Shown piece after piece: positions 28,131 to 39,077 of a DNA stretch of 64,000 nt; the first letter of the stretch is position 1, and every line of letters begins with the position of its first letter. The DNA lies in assembly GCF_003688415.1 (NCBI RefSeq), contig NZ_REFJ01000004.1:1-64000 (forward strand), read 5' to 3'. The position numbers were made by a program, and so were the translations under genes. The notes beneath the pieces are model-generated. The model was not told where the DNA came from and did not search any database. It worked only from the letters and a program-made list of their open reading frames with translations. The DNA comes from Umboniibacter marinipuniceus (GTDB taxonomy: Bacteria; Pseudomonadota; Gammaproteobacteria; Pseudomonadales; DSM-25080).

Positions 28131-29136
28131 TTGTACCCAACCAAGGCTTGCCGAAATGTTGATATGCCAAACGGGTCGCAATTCGACCTCTTGGGGTACG
28201 TGTTATATAACCCTGCTGAATTAAGTAAGGTTCAATGACATCCTCAATGGTGTCGCGTTCCTCACTAATGGCAGCGGCAAGGCTATCAACCCCTACCGGC
28301 CCGCCATCAAACTTATCAATCAGAGCTAACAGTAACCGCCTGTCCATTGTGTCAAAGCCTGCTTGGTCCACCTTAAGGGTATCCAATGCATCCTCCGCGG
28401 CAGCCTTCGTTGCAACGCCCTGGTGTCTCACTTCGGCGAAATCACGAACACGCCGCAACAGCCGATTAGCGATACGTGGCGTACCGCGAGAGCGCTTAGC
28501 GATCTCATTGGCGCCCGAATCGTCGATGGGCAGTTCAAAGATGCCCGCTGCTCGACTTACGATTTCCTGAAGTTCATCCTCTGAATAAAACTCCAATCGC
28601 TGCACAATGCCAAAACGATCGCGTAGCGGCGAGGTCAGCAAGCCTGCTCGAGTGGTTGCCCCCACTAGGGTAAATTTAGGCAGGTCTAGCTTGATGGAGC
28701 GTGCGGCCGGCCCTTCGCCAATCATGATATCCAACTGAAAATCTTCCATCGCAGGGTAGAGAATCTCTTCCACGACAGGTCCGAGACGGTGAATTTCATC
28801 AATGAACAATACGTCACCGGCCTCGAGGTTCGTCATGATGGCAGCGAGGTCTCCAGGCTTCTCAAGCACCGGCCCGGACGTTGAATGCAACGTTCCATTC
28901 ATCTCAGCGGCAATGATCATTGCCAGAGTTGTCTTACCTAAGCCGGGAGGCCCGAAGATAAGCGTATGATCCAGACACTCCCCGCGAGCGCTTGCCGCCT
29001 GCATAAATATCGACATTTGATCCCGCACGGCGTGCTGACCAATATAATCATGGAGTCGGCTTGGGCGAATCCCCTGTTCATTGAGTTTTTCACTGGGCGT
29101 AGCCTCTGGCGCTACGAATCGATCCACTTCAATCAT
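28123..29136 (-). CDS. ruvB: Holliday junction branch migration ATPase RuvB
   Basis: A 337-residue AAA+ motor. It has Walker [12 protein letters not shown], Walker B LFIDEIH, sensor 1 GATTRAG, arginine finger region SPLRDRFG and a C-terminal winged helix. With RuvA it drives branch migration of Holliday junctions. It is 7 bases downstream of ruvA and overlaps ybgC. Confidence 0.97.
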   Translation of the reverse strand: MIEVDRFVAPEATPSEKLNEQGIRPSRLHDYIGQHAVRDQMSIFMQAASARGECLDHTLIFGPPGLGKTTLAMIIAAEMNGTLHSTSGPVLEKPGDLAAIMTNLEAGDVLFIDEIHRLGPVVEEILYPAMEDFQLDIMIGEGPAARSIKLDLPKFTLVGATTRAGLLTSPLRDRFGIVQRLEFYSEDELQEIVSRAAGIFELPIDDSGANEIAKRSRGTPRIANRLLRRVRDFAEVRHQGVATKAAAEDALDTLKVDQAGFDTMDRRLLLALIDKFDGGPVGVDSLAAAISEERDTIEDVIEPYLIQQGYITRTPRGRIATRLAYQHFGKPWLGTNG

Positions 29137-29143
29137 AACAACC

Positions 29144-29761
29144 TCACTTACTCAGTGTTTTCAATGCCGCGCGAATCAGATCCTGACTACGGCTAAACTC
29201 ACTCAGCTTCCATGCCGCCGATACCATCTTTTCAGCATCCGACTTCTTGTAGCCCAAAGCGATCAGCGCGCCTTCGGCCTCTTCAATCATGGTGTCACCG
29301 GACACACTCTGCGCCGCACTCGAGCCAAGTTTCTTCGCCCCGCCATCAGTGGAAGCAAAGGCAGCCAGTTTATCGCGCAGTTCAATAATCAGCCTTTCAG
29401 CGGTCTTCTTACCCACACCCGGAATTTTCACAAGTCGGGCAATTTGATTTTCGTTAACACTTTGAATGAGTTCATCGGTGCTCAAGGTCGACATCATAGC
29501 AATGGCCATCTTTGGTCCCACTCCGTTGACCTTGATCAGCGTCCGGAAAAAATCGCGCGATTTAACGTCATGAAAGCCAAACAGCAACTGCGCATCTTCG
29601 CGCACGACAAAGTGGCAAAATAGCTGCACCTGACTTCCTAGCTCTGGTAGTTCATAGAAGGTGGTCATGGGTACTTCAACCTCATAACCTAAACCGCCCG
29701 CTTCCACCACCAAGCTAGGCGCTGACTTTAAGACGAGTTCTCCGCGAATTAATGCAATCAT
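29144..29761 (-). CDS. ruvA: Holliday junction DNA helicase subunit RuvA
   Basis: A 205-residue protein of three domains: an OB fold (residues 1-65), tandem helix-hairpin-helix motifs ([13 protein letters not shown] and [13 protein letters not shown], 70-135), and a C-terminal RuvB-binding domain ([18 protein letters not shown], 155-205). It forms the tetramer holding the four-way junction. It lies 9 bases after ruvC. Confidence 0.96.
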   Translation of the reverse strand: MIALIRGELVLKSAPSLVVEAGGLGYEVEVPMTTFYELPELGSQVQLFCHFVVREDAQLLFGFHDVKSRDFFRTLIKVNGVGPKMAIAMMSTLSTDELIQSVNENQIARLVKIPGVGKKTAERLIIELRDKLAAFASTDGGAKKLGSSAAQSVSGDTMIEEAEGALIALGYKKSDAEKMVSAAWKLSEFSRSQDLIRAALKTLSK

Positions 29762-29770
29762 CTATTACCC

Positions 29771-30295
29771 CTAATTTCGAAGCCGGCCACGACTAAATCG
29801 TCCCGCACCAGTGGATGCCACAACACCCGTATTAAAATGGATATGACAGAGCGCAACCGCCAGCGCATCAGCCGCATCTTCCTGAGGCCGCCCCGGCAAG
29901 TTGAGTTGCCTTGCAACCATATGCTGAACACTAAGCTTGTCGGCGTTACCGCTACCCGCCACAACTTGCTTAACTTTGCGCGCCTCGTACTCGAAGACCG
30001 GCAAGCTTTGCTGCCCTGCCGCCACCATAATGGCGCCGCGTGCATGCCCCAACTTGAGCGCCGACATAGCGTTCTTGCTCATAAAAATATCTTCGACGGC
30101 CACTTCGTTAGGCTGGTACTCTGACATCACGGTTACAAGGGATTCAAACAGGATATTTAGGCGCTCGGCAAGTGGTGCGTCAGTAGGTAGCTTAACCACT
30201 CCACTACTAACGTATACAGGCTTTCGGCCATCCAACCTGACAATACCAAAGCCTGTTTTACGCGACCCAGGGTCTATACCCAAGATAATTGACAT
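29771..30295 (-). CDS. ruvC: Holliday junction resolvase RuvC
   Basis: A 174-residue RNase H-fold endonuclease that cuts Holliday junctions. It has the catalytic Asp in ILGIDPGSRKTGFG, Glu in VAVEDIFMSKN and the Asp pair in EDAADALAVALCH. Order ruvC-ruvA-ruvB on the minus strand is standard. A terminator separates it from yebC upstream, so it probably has its own promoter in 30296-30344. Confidence 0.96.
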   Translation of the reverse strand: MSIILGIDPGSRKTGFGIVRLDGRKPVYVSSGVVKLPTDAPLAERLNILFESLVTVMSEYQPNEVAVEDIFMSKNAMSALKLGHARGAIMVAAGQQSLPVFEYEARKVKQVVAGSGNADKLSVQHMVARQLNLPGRPQEDAADALAVALCHIHFNTGVVASTGAGRFSRGRLRN

Positions 30296-30344
30296 ACCTG
30301 TTTATTTATCCAGCTTTTATTGTTATTTGAAGTGTACCACAGAC

Positions 30345-30375
30345 AAAAAAAAGGTCGACCTCTAGGCCGACCTTT
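30345..30375 (-). terminator. intrinsic terminator after yebC
   Basis: AAGGTCG (30351-30357) pairs with CGACCTT (30368-30374), and the run of A on its left supplies the run of U on the minus strand. It ends the aspS-yebC unit ahead of ruvC. Confidence 0.85.
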
Positions 30376-30401
30376 TCAGTGAGTTATATGGGTACTGCTT
30401 A

Positions 30402-31133
30402 CTAGCTATCCGCGAGCTGACTAAAATCCGCATTACTATAGACATTCTGCACATCATCAAGATCTTCAAGCGCGTCAATGAGTGCCAGCACCTTCTCCGC
30501 GGCTTCAGGGTCAAGCGCCACCTGCGTAGCGGGGACCATTTCAACGTCAGCTGAATCAACCGTTAAGCCCGCCGATACTAGCCCCTCACGCACCGCATGA
30601 ATATCCGTCCAATCACAGCTAACTTCAATTGCGTCATCAACGAGTTGAACGTCTTCTGCACCATGCTCTATGGCCAACTCCATGACGGAATCTTCGTCAG
30701 TGCTAGCTACCCAGATCTTGCCTTGACGCGAAAAGAGATAAGCCACCGAACCGTCGGTTCCTAAACTACCTCCTCGCTTGGAAAAACAATGCCTGACCTC
30801 AGCCACAGTTCGATTGCGATTATCGGTCATCGTCTCAACCAGCACCGCTACCCCACCAGGGGCGTAGCCCTCGTAGCGTATTTCATCGTAATTATCGCCC
30901 TCGGCGTTACCCGCTCCGCGCGCAATGGCTTTATCGATGGTATCGCGTTTCATATTCGCACCGAGCGCTTTATCCACTGCGGCACGAAGACGAGGATTAT
31001 CATCAGGGATGGGCCCACCGGAGCGAGCCGCAACCACTAACTCACGAATCAGTTTAGTAAATACCTTTCCCCGCTTGGCATCTTGCGCTGCCTTGCGGTG
31101 GCGAATATTCGCCCACTTACTATGACCGGCCAA
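30402..31133 (-). CDS. yebC: YebC/PmpR family protein
   Basis: A 243-residue protein with the family opening [22 protein letters not shown] and the [14 protein letters not shown] motif. YebC was long called a transcription regulator (PmpR in Pseudomonas); recent work on the family shows relief of ribosome stalling at proline stretches. It lies 12 bases after aspS and before ruvC, a conserved order. Its translational role would be relevant to the polyproline-ended Rhs piece at 54.2 kb, but no link is shown. Confidence 0.93.
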   Translation of the reverse strand: MAGHSKWANIRHRKAAQDAKRGKVFTKLIRELVVAARSGGPIPDDNPRLRAAVDKALGANMKRDTIDKAIARGAGNAEGDNYDEIRYEGYAPGGVAVLVETMTDNRNRTVAEVRHCFSKRGGSLGTDGSVAYLFSRQGKIWVASTDEDSVMELAIEHGAEDVQLVDDAIEVSCDWTDIHAVREGLVSAGLTVDSADVEMVPATQVALDPEAAEKVLALIDALEDLDDVQNVYSNADFSQLADS

Positions 31134-31145
31134 ATTTCACTCCCG

Positions 31146-32915
31146 TTATTCAGACCCAGCTAGACGAAGACGAATACTTAACTCTTTGAGCTGGTCGTTA
31201 TCAACCGCTCCAGGCGCATCGGTCATCACACACGCAGCTGTCTGAGTTTTCGGGAATGCAATCACATCACGGATCGATGACGAGTCTGTCATCAGCATAA
31301 TGATACGATCTAGACCGAAGGCGAGGCCACCGTGTGGAGGCGCACCATACTGCAGTGCGTCAAGTAAGAAGCCAAACTTCTCGCGCTGTTCGTCATCGGA
31401 AATACCCAACAACTTAAATACCGCTGCTTGCATAGTCTGATCATGAATACGAATAGAACCGCCACCCAACTCACACCCATTAAGAACCATATCGTAAGCG
31501 CGAGACAGGGCAGTTTCGGGGTTCGCCATAAGCTCTTCAGGCGTGCATGCCGGCGCAGTGAATGGATGGTGTAAAGCGGTAAGACCGTGTTCAGTTTCCT
31601 CAAACATTGGGAAATCAACAACCCACATTGGCGCCCACTGACAAGTATATAAATTGAGGTCTTCGCCCAACTTACAACGAAGTGCCCCCAATGCTTCCGA
31701 CACGACCTTCGACGTATCCGACCCAAAGAAGATTAAATCACCGGTCTGAGCGTCAACGCGCTCAAGGATAGCCTGGCGTGTTTCAAGATCTAAGAACTTT
31801 ACGATTGGTGACTGCAGGCCAGTCTCCAAATCATTCACATCATTCACCTTGATATAGGCAAGACCGCGTGCTCCGTAGATTGAGACAAACTTGGTGTAAT
31901 CATCAATCTGCTTACGCGTAAGAAGACTATTACCATTCGGCAATTTCAGCGCCGTTACGCGACCTTTAGGGTCATTCGCAGGCCCGGAAAAGACCTTGAA
32001 GTCAACGTTCGCCATAATGTCTTTAATTTCCACTAATTGTAGTGGAATACGAAGATCGGGCTTGTCTGAACCGTACTTATCCATTGCTTCAGCAAATGGC
32101 ATCCGCGGGAACTCACCCAACTCAACATTGAGGTGCTTCTTAAACAAACCTTTAATCATTCCCTCGGTGATCGACATGATCTGTTCTTCGTCCAAGAACG
32201 AGGTTTCAATATCAATTTGAGTGAATTCAGGCTGACGATCGGCACGCAAATCTTCATCGCGGAAACACTTGGCGATTTGGTAATAACGGTCCATTCCCGA
32301 CACCATCAACAACTGCTTAAACAATTGTGGCGACTGTGGCAAAGCGAAGAACTTACCTTCGTGGGTTCTAGACGGCACCAAATAGTCACGAGCACCTTCT
32401 GGGGTAGCGCGAGTTAGAATTGGCGTTTCGATGTCAAGGAAGCCTTCGTCATCGAGGTAGTTGCGAATATCCGTGGTTACCTTAGAGCGAAGCTGGAGGT
32501 TGCGTGCAATCTCAGGGCGACGTAAATCTAAGTAACGATATTTCAGACGAACATCTTCACCAACATTGGTGTAGCCATCTAGCTGAAATGGGACAGGCGC
32601 CGAGGCATTAAGAATCTCGACTTGATAGCCGTACACTTCGATTTCACCAGTAGCCATATTGCTATTAATCAGCCCCGTGTCACGAGCGCGGACTTTACCA
32701 GTCACTTTCAAGACGTATTCGGCACGAACCTTGTCGGCTGTAGCGAAATGCTCGCCCGCGTCCGGGTCAATAACGACCTGAGCGATACCATCACGATCGC
32801 GAAGGTCGATAAAAATAACACCGCCATGATCTCGACGGCTATCTACCCAGCCGCACAGAGTAACTTCTTGGCCTACATGTTCTTTGCGGAGCTCACCGCA
32901 GTATATTGTTCGCAT
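31146..32915 (-). CDS. aspS: aspartyl-tRNA synthetase
   Basis: A 589-residue class II synthetase charging tRNA-Asp. It has an N-terminal OB-fold anticodon domain (residues 1-110, [20 protein letters not shown]), motif 2 around [18 protein letters not shown], a bacterial GAD insertion (about 290-420) and motif 3 [12 protein letters not shown]. Whether it is discriminating or also charges tRNA-Asn cannot be judged without a gatCAB search. First gene of aspS-yebC. Confidence 0.97.
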   Translation of the reverse strand: MRTIYCGELRKEHVGQEVTLCGWVDSRRDHGGVIFIDLRDRDGIAQVVIDPDAGEHFATADKVRAEYVLKVTGKVRARDTGLINSNMATGEIEVYGYQVEILNASAPVPFQLDGYTNVGEDVRLKYRYLDLRRPEIARNLQLRSKVTTDIRNYLDDEGFLDIETPILTRATPEGARDYLVPSRTHEGKFFALPQSPQLFKQLLMVSGMDRYYQIAKCFRDEDLRADRQPEFTQIDIETSFLDEEQIMSITEGMIKGLFKKHLNVELGEFPRMPFAEAMDKYGSDKPDLRIPLQLVEIKDIMANVDFKVFSGPANDPKGRVTALKLPNGNSLLTRKQIDDYTKFVSIYGARGLAYIKVNDVNDLETGLQSPIVKFLDLETRQAILERVDAQTGDLIFFGSDTSKVVSEALGALRCKLGEDLNLYTCQWAPMWVVDFPMFEETEHGLTALHHPFTAPACTPEELMANPETALSRAYDMVLNGCELGGGSIRIHDQTMQAAVFKLLGISDDEQREKFGFLLDALQYGAPPHGGLAFGLDRIIMLMTDSSSIRDVIAFPKTQTAACVMTDAPGAVDNDQLKELSIRLRLAGSE

Positions 32916-33148
32916 TACGACATTCCCAACTCATGGATGGCGAATCCTACCAATGCAGGAATCGCCTGATAACTAAAAGGGTGACAGGCTAAGTATAACC
33001 GTCATACGTTCTATTTCCGCTAGGGGCTGGTTGAGCTCAAACAGGACGAAAACAGGCGCCAGTTCATGGCGAACGGCGACTTTTGACTCAAGCACTTTTT
33101 GGGCCAGAGCAAACCGATTATAAACCGCAGGGGGTTAGCGACAGCACA

Positions 33149-33160
33149 GTGAAATTTCAC
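33149..33160. promoter_or_regulatory. perfect 12-base palindrome between aspS and proS
   Basis: GTGAAATTTCAC in the 389-base divergent gap 32916-33304. Its two halves resemble a small operator, but I cannot assign a regulator. A possible -10 for proS (TACAAT, 33242-33247) lies further right with no good -35. The rest of the gap shows no gene. Confidence 0.3.
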
Positions 33161-33304
33161 GACTACCACACGGGTCGAGAACTATATCATAGAGAAGCAG
33201 TTCCGATAACATTAATCCATGCATTTTTTCCGCTTTTTACCTACAATAGCGGCTAATCGGATTTACGAATCAAAACCCACTGCGAACCAGCGAGAGATTT
33301 ATTC

Positions 33305-35029
33305 ATGCGCGCCAGTCAGTTCCTCCTATCAACGCTAAAAGAAACGCCGGCCGATGCCGAGGTAATCAGCCACCAACTCATGCTTCGAGCAGGTCTCATT
33401 CGTCGCCTGGCAAGCGGGCTCTACAACTGGACGCCCACGGGGATTCGTGTACTGCGAAAAGTTGAGCATGTGGTACGTGACGAAATGACTAAAGCTGGGG
33501 CAATGGAAATGCTTATGCCAGTGGTCCAACCCGCCGAACTCTGGGAAGAGTCAGGCCGCTGGGAGCAGTACGGCCCAGAGCTTGCGCGCCTGAAAGATCG
33601 TCACGGTCGTGAATTCTGTTTAGGCCCAACTCACGAAGAGGTGATTACCGATTTTGTTCGCAACGAGATTAGCTCTTACAAGCAGCTTCCTCTCAGCCTG
33701 TTCCAGATTCAAACCAAGTTCCGTGACGAAATTCGTCCTCGCTTTGGCGTGATGCGCTCTAGAGAGTTCATCATGAAGGACGCCTATTCCTTCCACGCCA
33801 CGCAAGAGAGCTTGCAGCAAACCTACGACACCATGTACCAAGCCTACAGCAACATTTTCACCCGCCTTGGCCTGAACTTCCGTGCCGTGCTTGCTGACAC
33901 CGGCTCGATCGGCGGCAGTGCCTCCCACGAGTTCCATGTGTTAGCAGGATCGGGCGAAGATGATATCGCTTTTTCGGACAGCTCTGACTTTGCAGCAAAC
34001 GTTGAACTTGCGGAAGCCCTAGCCGTTGGTGAACGATCAGCCGCCGCTGCAGCGATGAAGCAAATTGCTACACCGGGCGCCCGTTCAGTTGATGATGTTG
34101 CCACTCAGCTAATCTGCCAACCAGCCGAAATTGCTAAAACACTGATTGTTCAGGGCACTCACGATGAAGCGGGCCAGTACGGCTTCGTTGCACTGGTACT
34201 TCGTGGTGATCACACCCTTAATGAATTGAAGGCCGAGAAGCACCCCGCTGTTCATTCGCCACTCACCTTTGCCACCGAGGAGGAAGTGCTCTCCGCAACG
34301 GGTGCTAACCCCGGTTCAGTTGGCCCAGTAGCACTAACGCTAACCGTCCTATGTGACCGCTCTGCGGACCTAATGAGCAACTTCTACTGTGGTGCCAATG
34401 AAAATGACCACCATTTAGCCAGCGTTAACTGGGATCGAGACGTCACTGCTACCGAGGTAGTCGACCTCCGCAACGTTGAAGCGGGTGATCCAAGCCCTTG
34501 TGGTCTTGGTAATATCGTCATTAAGCGCGGCATTGAAGTTGGTCATATCTTCCAACTCGGCGACAAGTATTCTAAGGCGCTCAATTGCTCGGTACTCAAC
34601 GAGAACGGCAAAGACCAAGTGGTCACTATGGGCTGCTACGGCATTGGTATCACCCGCGTGGTTGCCTCTGCCATTGAACAAAACTACGACGACAACGGCA
34701 TTAAGTGGCCGGCATCGCTTGCGCCGTTCCAGGTAGCAATCGCCCCTATCAACTACCACAAGAGTGAGAAGGTCGCTGCCGCCTGCGACGAGCTTTACCA
34801 ACAGCTTACTGCAGCCGGGATTGAGGTGCTGTTGATGGACGCAGAAAAGGCCCGTTTAGGCGGAATCCTCGCGGACATCGAATTAGTAGGTATTACGCAT
34901 CGAGTAGTCATCGGCGATCGCGGCCTCGACGCAGGCGAAATCGAATATCGTCATCGCCATGCCGCGGAAAACGAAGCGCTAAGTGCCGATAACTTACTTT
35001 CCGAACTACTTGCCCGTGTTAACGGCTAA
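33305..35029 (+). CDS. proS: prolyl-tRNA synthetase, bacterial type with editing domain
   Basis: A 574-residue class II synthetase. It has motif 1 around residues 45-85 ([15 protein letters not shown] type), motif 2 [22 protein letters not shown], the INS editing domain (about 225-405) that removes Ala-tRNA-Pro, then motif 3 ([17 protein letters not shown]) and an anticodon domain. Length equals E. coli ProS. The 3' end overlaps or abuts the lytic transglycosylase gene. Confidence 0.97.
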   Translation: MRASQFLLSTLKETPADAEVISHQLMLRAGLIRRLASGLYNWTPTGIRVLRKVEHVVRDEMTKAGAMEMLMPVVQPAELWEESGRWEQYGPELARLKDRHGREFCLGPTHEEVITDFVRNEISSYKQLPLSLFQIQTKFRDEIRPRFGVMRSREFIMKDAYSFHATQESLQQTYDTMYQAYSNIFTRLGLNFRAVLADTGSIGGSASHEFHVLAGSGEDDIAFSDSSDFAANVELAEALAVGERSAAAAAMKQIATPGARSVDDVATQLICQPAEIAKTLIVQGTHDEAGQYGFVALVLRGDHTLNELKAEKHPAVHSPLTFATEEEVLSATGANPGSVGPVALTLTVLCDRSADLMSNFYCGANENDHHLASVNWDRDVTATEVVDLRNVEAGDPSPCGLGNIVIKRGIEVGHIFQLGDKYSKALNCSVLNENGKDQVVTMGCYGIGITRVVASAIEQNYDDNGIKWPASLAPFQVAIAPINYHKSEKVAAACDELYQQLTAAGIEVLLMDAEKARLGGILADIELVGITHRVVIGDRGLDAGEIEYRHRHAAENEALSADNLLSELLARVNG

Positions 35030-35612
35030 ACCGCTCGTTTTAGCTCTATCAGTTTGGGCCGGGGCACTGGCTACTTCAGCCAGTGCGTCGGAGCCCGCGC
35101 TCTCCCCAAGTGAACGCGACCAAATGAATAGCGCGATCATTAGTGAACTTCCTCACCTAAGCCCGCTAGAAATTGATCTTTGGCTAGTCACTGCGCTTCC
35201 GTTAGTGGAGCAGTACAACGAAGCCGATGCCGAGGAAATCCTAAAAAACGTGCTTGTGGCGGCCCACGCCAATAACGTTCCTCCTGATCTCGTGCTCGCT
35301 ATCATGGAAATTGAGTCACACTTTGACCGCTTCGCGATCAGTCGTGTTGGTGCACTGGGAATCATGCAGATTATGCCATTTTGGATAGACGAAATCGGCA
35401 CGGCGAATGACAACCTAATGCAGATTGACACGAACGTTCGCTACGGCTGCGCTATTCTTCGTCACTACCTCGATAAACACGATAACTCCTGGCATCTCGC
35501 GTTGGCCGCCTACAACGGTTCCAGCGGCCGGTTCACCTACAGCGAAAAAGTAATGAATGTTTGGAGTTTGCGCTGGAAATACACTCGCCTAGAAGACCCA
35601 CAATCCCCTTGA
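35016..35612 (+). CDS. small exported lytic transglycosylase (SLT domain)
   Basis: A roughly 198-residue peptidoglycan lyase. The SLT domain shows catalytic Glu in [12 protein letters not shown], the [10 protein letters not shown] motif and the C-terminal ALAAYNGS. Two starts are possible: ATG 34983, overlapping proS by 47 bases, or GTG 35016, overlapping by 14. I prefer GTG because it directly yields a compact signal peptide ([18 protein letters not shown]). No Shine-Dalgarno settles it. It probably depends on coupling to proS translation. Confidence 0.8.
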   Translation: MLTAKPLVLALSVWAGALATSASASEPALSPSERDQMNSAIISELPHLSPLEIDLWLVTALPLVEQYNEADAEEILKNVLVAAHANNVPPDLVLAIMEIESHFDRFAISRVGALGIMQIMPFWIDEIGTANDNLMQIDTNVRYGCAILRHYLDKHDNSWHLALAAYNGSSGRFTYSEKVMNVWSLRWKYTRLEDPQSP

Positions 35613-35693
35613 TCGCTAACACTCGACATCCGTTAGCTTAGTGGTTAAGATGCGCCACTTTCATACTTGTTAATTTGTCCAAAAAGGTTGTTC

Positions 35694-36080
35694 ATGGCTG
35701 TTGTAAGATTCATTCTCGGGCGTATTATTCTTCTCATCGATTTCTTAACTCGCCCTAAAAAGCCAGCACTTAGCGCTGAAGAAGTAGCTAACTATGCAGC
35801 AATCACTGCGCCTTTAGCTCTCTACGAATTTCCCAGCTGTCCGTTTTGCGTCAAAGTTAAGCGCCACTTTCGCCGCCGCGGCTTAGAAATTGAACTGCGT
35901 AACGCGAAAAAAGATATCGTCTATCGCAAACAGTTAGCCGAAGACGGCGGTAAGCTTAAGGCGCCGTGCCTCCGCATCAAGTCGGACGACGGCAGTCACA
36001 CCTGGCTTTATGAGTCAGATGACATCATTGCTTATGTAGACAGCTTAATTGGTATCACGCCACCTGCGGCAGCACACTAA
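35694..36080 (+). CDS. glutaredoxin-like membrane-anchored protein
   Basis: A 128-residue protein. An N-terminal hydrophobic segment (VVRFILGRIILLIDFLT, residues 3-19) is followed by a glutaredoxin fold with the redox motif CPFC (FPSCPFCVKVKRHFRRRG) and a glutathione-side YESDDIIAYVD near the end. I start at ATG 35694, which has AAGG about 6 bases upstream; a longer frame from 35667 is less likely. The anchored N-terminus suggests it works at the inner-membrane face. Followed by a strong terminator. Confidence 0.82.
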   Translation: MAVVRFILGRIILLIDFLTRPKKPALSAEEVANYAAITAPLALYEFPSCPFCVKVKRHFRRRGLEIELRNAKKDIVYRKQLAEDGGKLKAPCLRIKSDDGSHTWLYESDDIIAYVDSLIGITPPAAAH

Positions 36081-36126
36081 ATCACCTTCCGCTTTAGAGC
36101 TGTCGGTGCAGTACAAGCAAACAAAA

Positions 36127-36159
36127 AAAACGGCGTTGCCACTCAGCAACGCCGTTTTT
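36127..36159 (+). terminator. intrinsic terminator after the glutaredoxin-like gene
   Basis: A run of A, then CGGCGTTGC (36131-36139) pairing with GCAACGCCG (36146-36154), then five T. Near-symmetrical, so it could also slow minus-strand read-through from the universal stress gene. Confidence 0.92.
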
Positions 36160-36233
36160 ATATATAATGATCAAAGCTTAGAAGCCAGTATCTCGGCTAA
36201 GCCTAACGCTGAGCCGCTACGAAAAATTCTCCA

Positions 36234-37094
36234 CTAGCGCAAAAGAAGCAATGGCTTGGCGGTATTTTCTAACACCTTCCCGGTGACACTGCCCCATAAA
36301 AAGTCTCGTAACCGTCCATGACTAAAAGCTCCCATGACCGTCAGATCAACATCGTACTCATGCTGAAGTGTCGCAATGCAACCAGCAATATCATCTGAGA
36401 TATGGTGTAGTGTGGTGGCTACCGATGCTCCAGCCAACACCGACCTAGCCTTCTCAAGTGGCGCAATACTTGCCGCCTTTGCCCCAGCAAATACCACGTG
36501 ACAATGTAGAGATTTGAGCAGCGGACTTGAAACCACCATCTGCAACGCCTTTTCTGCCGCCTCGCTGCCGTCGTAGGCAAGCAGAATGCTCTTAGGTGGC
36601 TGAAAAGCTTGATTCACCACGAGCATCGGCCGGCGTAGGCTACGCAGTACCGACTCAATCTTATGACCTACTCCAGCCTGTCCATCGGCATGAGACTCAC
36701 CGCGAATACCCAGTACCAGCACCCGCGTCTCATCTTCAAGATCAATAAGGTTTTCCGCTAAAGACCCGTGCCGCTGGCGACATGAAACCTGAACAGAGGA
36801 AGTAGCTTCGACCCGCGCTTTCGCCGCATCAAGAATCATCTTCCCCTGGCGCATGAGCAGTTTAGAACGCTGCGCTTCAACCTGCGTCAGCTCATCGAGG
36901 AGCTCCTGTTGAGAGCCAAGACCTATACTCCCCGATAAATCGGAGAGCGCAGGAGTTTTCGCTTGATCAATGGTATGCAACAACTGCAATGGCACATCAA
37001 CTGCTGCTGCAATCCAGGTTGCATAGTCCACCACAGACGCCGCGCTCTGCGAACCGTCTACGCACGCTAATACCTTTTGTTGGGTGCTCACCAT
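36234..37094 (-). CDS. tandem universal stress protein (two UspA domains)
   Basis: A 286-residue protein made of two UspA domains (about 5-150 and 155-286). The second ends with [22 protein letters not shown], the nucleotide-binding Gly-rich pattern of ATP-binding Usps; the first has a related LGIRGES segment. Its start is fused to the end of the SulP gene by a 4-base ATGA overlap, indicating coupled translation. This fits reports of Usp or Usp-like partners of SulP transporters. The start could also be one codon earlier (37097). Confidence 0.88.
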   Translation of the reverse strand: MVSTQQKVLACVDGSQSAASVVDYATWIAAAVDVPLQLLHTIDQAKTPALSDLSGSIGLGSQQELLDELTQVEAQRSKLLMRQGKMILDAAKARVEATSSVQVSCRQRHGSLAENLIDLEDETRVLVLGIRGESHADGQAGVGHKIESVLRSLRRPMLVVNQAFQPPKSILLAYDGSEAAEKALQMVVSSPLLKSLHCHVVFAGAKAASIAPLEKARSVLAGASVATTLHHISDDIAGCIATLQHEYDVDLTVMGAFSHGRLRDFLWGSVTGKVLENTAKPLLLLR

Positions 37095-38587
37095 CAATGC
37101 CCTCCCATGATCTTGTCAATTTCCTCCGGCTTATCATGCACGCCGAAACGATCAATAATCGTTCTACTCGCTTCATTCAAGCCAATTACTTCTACTTCAG
37201 CACCTTCGCGACGGAATTTCAATACCGCTTTATCTAGCGCGCCCACTGCAGAAATATCCCAGAAGTGAGCACGGGTCAGGTCAATGATTACCCGTTCGCG
37301 AACGTCTTTGAAGTTAAAATATTCCACAAAACGCGTGGCCGAATTAAAGAAAACCTGACCATGGAATTCATAGCGAACTTCCAACTCGTCATCTGAGGTT
37401 TGCGTTTTGCAGTACATGAAATGTGAGATCTTATTGGCGAAGAAGAGCGAAGCTAGCAGCACACCAACGAATACCCCAATGGCTAGGTTGTGAGTCATCA
37501 CCACTACCGTGACCGTAGCAATCATGACGATATTGGTCGACATGGGGTGTGACTTAAGATCCACAATTGACTGCCAACTAAAGGTGCCTATAGAGACCAT
37601 AATCATTACCGCTACCAGCGCGGCCATTGGGATTTGCGAGACCCAGTCACTCAAAAAGACCACCATCGTCAATAGTACCGCACCGGCAACAAAAGTAGAC
37701 AATCGACCTCTACCACCCGATTTCACGTTAATCACCGACTGCCCAATCATAGCGCAACCAGCCATACCACCTAAGAAACCGGTAGCGATATTGGCAATAC
37801 CCTGACCTTTACACTCACGATTTTTATCACTTTCGGTATCAGTAAAGTCGTCGATAATTGTTGCAGTCATCAACGACTCTAGCAAACCAACAACGGCCAT
37901 AGCTGCCGCATAGGGAAAGATAATTTGCAGTGTTTCGAGGTTCAGCGGCACATCTGGAAACAGAAAGATGGGCAGCGTATCCGGCAGATCACCCATGTCA
38001 CCCACGGTACGAATATCCAAGCCAACCACCATTGCAAATGCGGTACACGCCAGAATACAGACCAGCGGCGAAGGAATAATTTTACCTACCACCGGGACAT
38101 ACGGGAACAAATAGATGATACCCAAGCCTACTGCTGTCATAGCGTAAACATGCCAAGTCACGTTGGTGAGTTCGGGAAGCTGTGCCATAAAGATAAGGAT
38201 AGCCAACGCATTGACGAAGCCGGTCACTACCGAGCGAGAAACGAAGCTCATCAGTTGCCCCAGCTTTAAATAGCCGGCAATAATCTGCAATAAACCCGTC
38301 AGGAGTGTTGCCGCGAACAAGTACTCCAGACCATGTTCCTTTACTAGGGTGACCATAAGCAGTGCCATAGCACCCGTTGCCGCCGAGATCATACCTGGCC
38401 GCCCACCAACAATAGCGATCACTACCGCAATCGAGAACGAGGCGTAGAGACCAACCTTCGGGTCAACCCCAGCAATAATAGAAAAGGCAATTGCCTCGGG
38501 AATCAGCGCGAGCGCCACGACGATACCAGCTAGTACATCACCGCGAATATTGCCCAGCCAATCTGAGCGAGTAGAAGAAAGAATCAT
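37094..38587 (-). CDS. SulP family inorganic anion transporter
   Basis: A 497-residue SLC26/SulP transporter with 10-12 hydrophobic segments (residues 10-395) and a C-terminal STAS domain (about 400-497, with [21 protein letters not shown]). Family members move sulfate, bicarbonate or carboxylates; the anion cannot be told here. It is in a two-gene unit with a tandem Usp. The upstream intergenic region (38588-39301) also serves nrdA. Confidence 0.9.
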   Translation of the reverse strand: MILSSTRSDWLGNIRGDVLAGIVVALALIPEAIAFSIIAGVDPKVGLYASFSIAVVIAIVGGRPGMISAATGAMALLMVTLVKEHGLEYLFAATLLTGLLQIIAGYLKLGQLMSFVSRSVVTGFVNALAILIFMAQLPELTNVTWHVYAMTAVGLGIIYLFPYVPVVGKIIPSPLVCILACTAFAMVVGLDIRTVGDMGDLPDTLPIFLFPDVPLNLETLQIIFPYAAAMAVVGLLESLMTATIIDDFTDTESDKNRECKGQGIANIATGFLGGMAGCAMIGQSVINVKSGGRGRLSTFVAGAVLLTMVVFLSDWVSQIPMAALVAVMIMVSIGTFSWQSIVDLKSHPMSTNIVMIATVTVVVMTHNLAIGVFVGVLLASLFFANKISHFMYCKTQTSDDELEVRYEFHGQVFFNSATRFVEYFNFKDVRERVIIDLTRAHFWDISAVGALDKAVLKFRREGAEVEVIGLNEASRTIIDRFGVHDKPEEIDKIMGGH

Positions 38588-38931
38588 GGTAATCCAAATG
38601 TTTAAGCGAAAAAGACAACTCCGCCAAGCTTAGCTCAGAATGGCTCTGCTGGAGGAGAATAAGGCCCGATAAAATGGCGTGAACCTTAACAGGTTGCGGG
38701 TAGTCGCTCAACTCTTCGACACTAAATTCAAGGCATATCAACTAGGTTGAATTCTTTAGCTGCTAATCACTTTGCTCGCACTTAGCGCTGAAGGCGCTAA
38801 TGATGCTTCTCGACAGTTCCAATTCCCTTGGGTTAGCTTAACCTTGTTCACCAAGAGAAACGTCCAAGAGCACATCGAAACATAAAGTTAGTTTGCACTA
38901 ACTTCGCCCTCAAACAGCAAACCTTAAAGAG

Positions 38932-38947
38932 TGTGATTTTGATCACA
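38932..38947. promoter_or_regulatory. CRP-type operator, perfect TGTGA-N6-TCACA
   Basis: TGTGATTTTGATCACA matches both half-sites of the CRP/Vfr consensus exactly. It lies in the 714-base gap between sulP (345 bases upstream of its start) and nrdA (355 bases upstream). A Crp-family regulator with the Arg-Glu-Arg recognition residues for TGTGA is encoded at 46612-47265. Which gene it controls is unclear; position alone favours neither. The rest of the gap apart from the NrdR boxes shows no credible gene. Confidence 0.6.
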
Positions 38948-39032
38948 TTGCGCTAGCAGCTCAGTTGGAAAAATCAAGCAAAAAAATACACTTTATTTTC
39001 AGCATTTTGATTGACCTTAAGCATCCGCAGTA

Positions 39033-39077
39033 GCACTATATCTAGTAATGAATTCTCAGAGATACACCACATGTGGT
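39033..39077 (+). promoter_or_regulatory. pair of NrdR boxes upstream of nrdAB
   Basis: Box 1 is GCACTATATCTAGT (39033-39046) and box 2 is ACACCACATGTGGT (39064-39077). The published NrdR consensus is ACACTATATNTNGT-like. Box 1 deviates mainly at the first base; box 2 is a poorer but palindromic match. Their centres are 31 bases apart, three helical turns, which is the known geometry for the ATP/dATP-sensing repressor NrdR. Located 225-270 bases before the nrdA start. Confidence 0.75.

Noticed and set aside
38538-38741. 67-codon frame overlapping the sulP start
   Set aside because: Reads partly like protein, but it overlaps the first 50 bases of sulP, has no clear ribosome site and no recognisable family.
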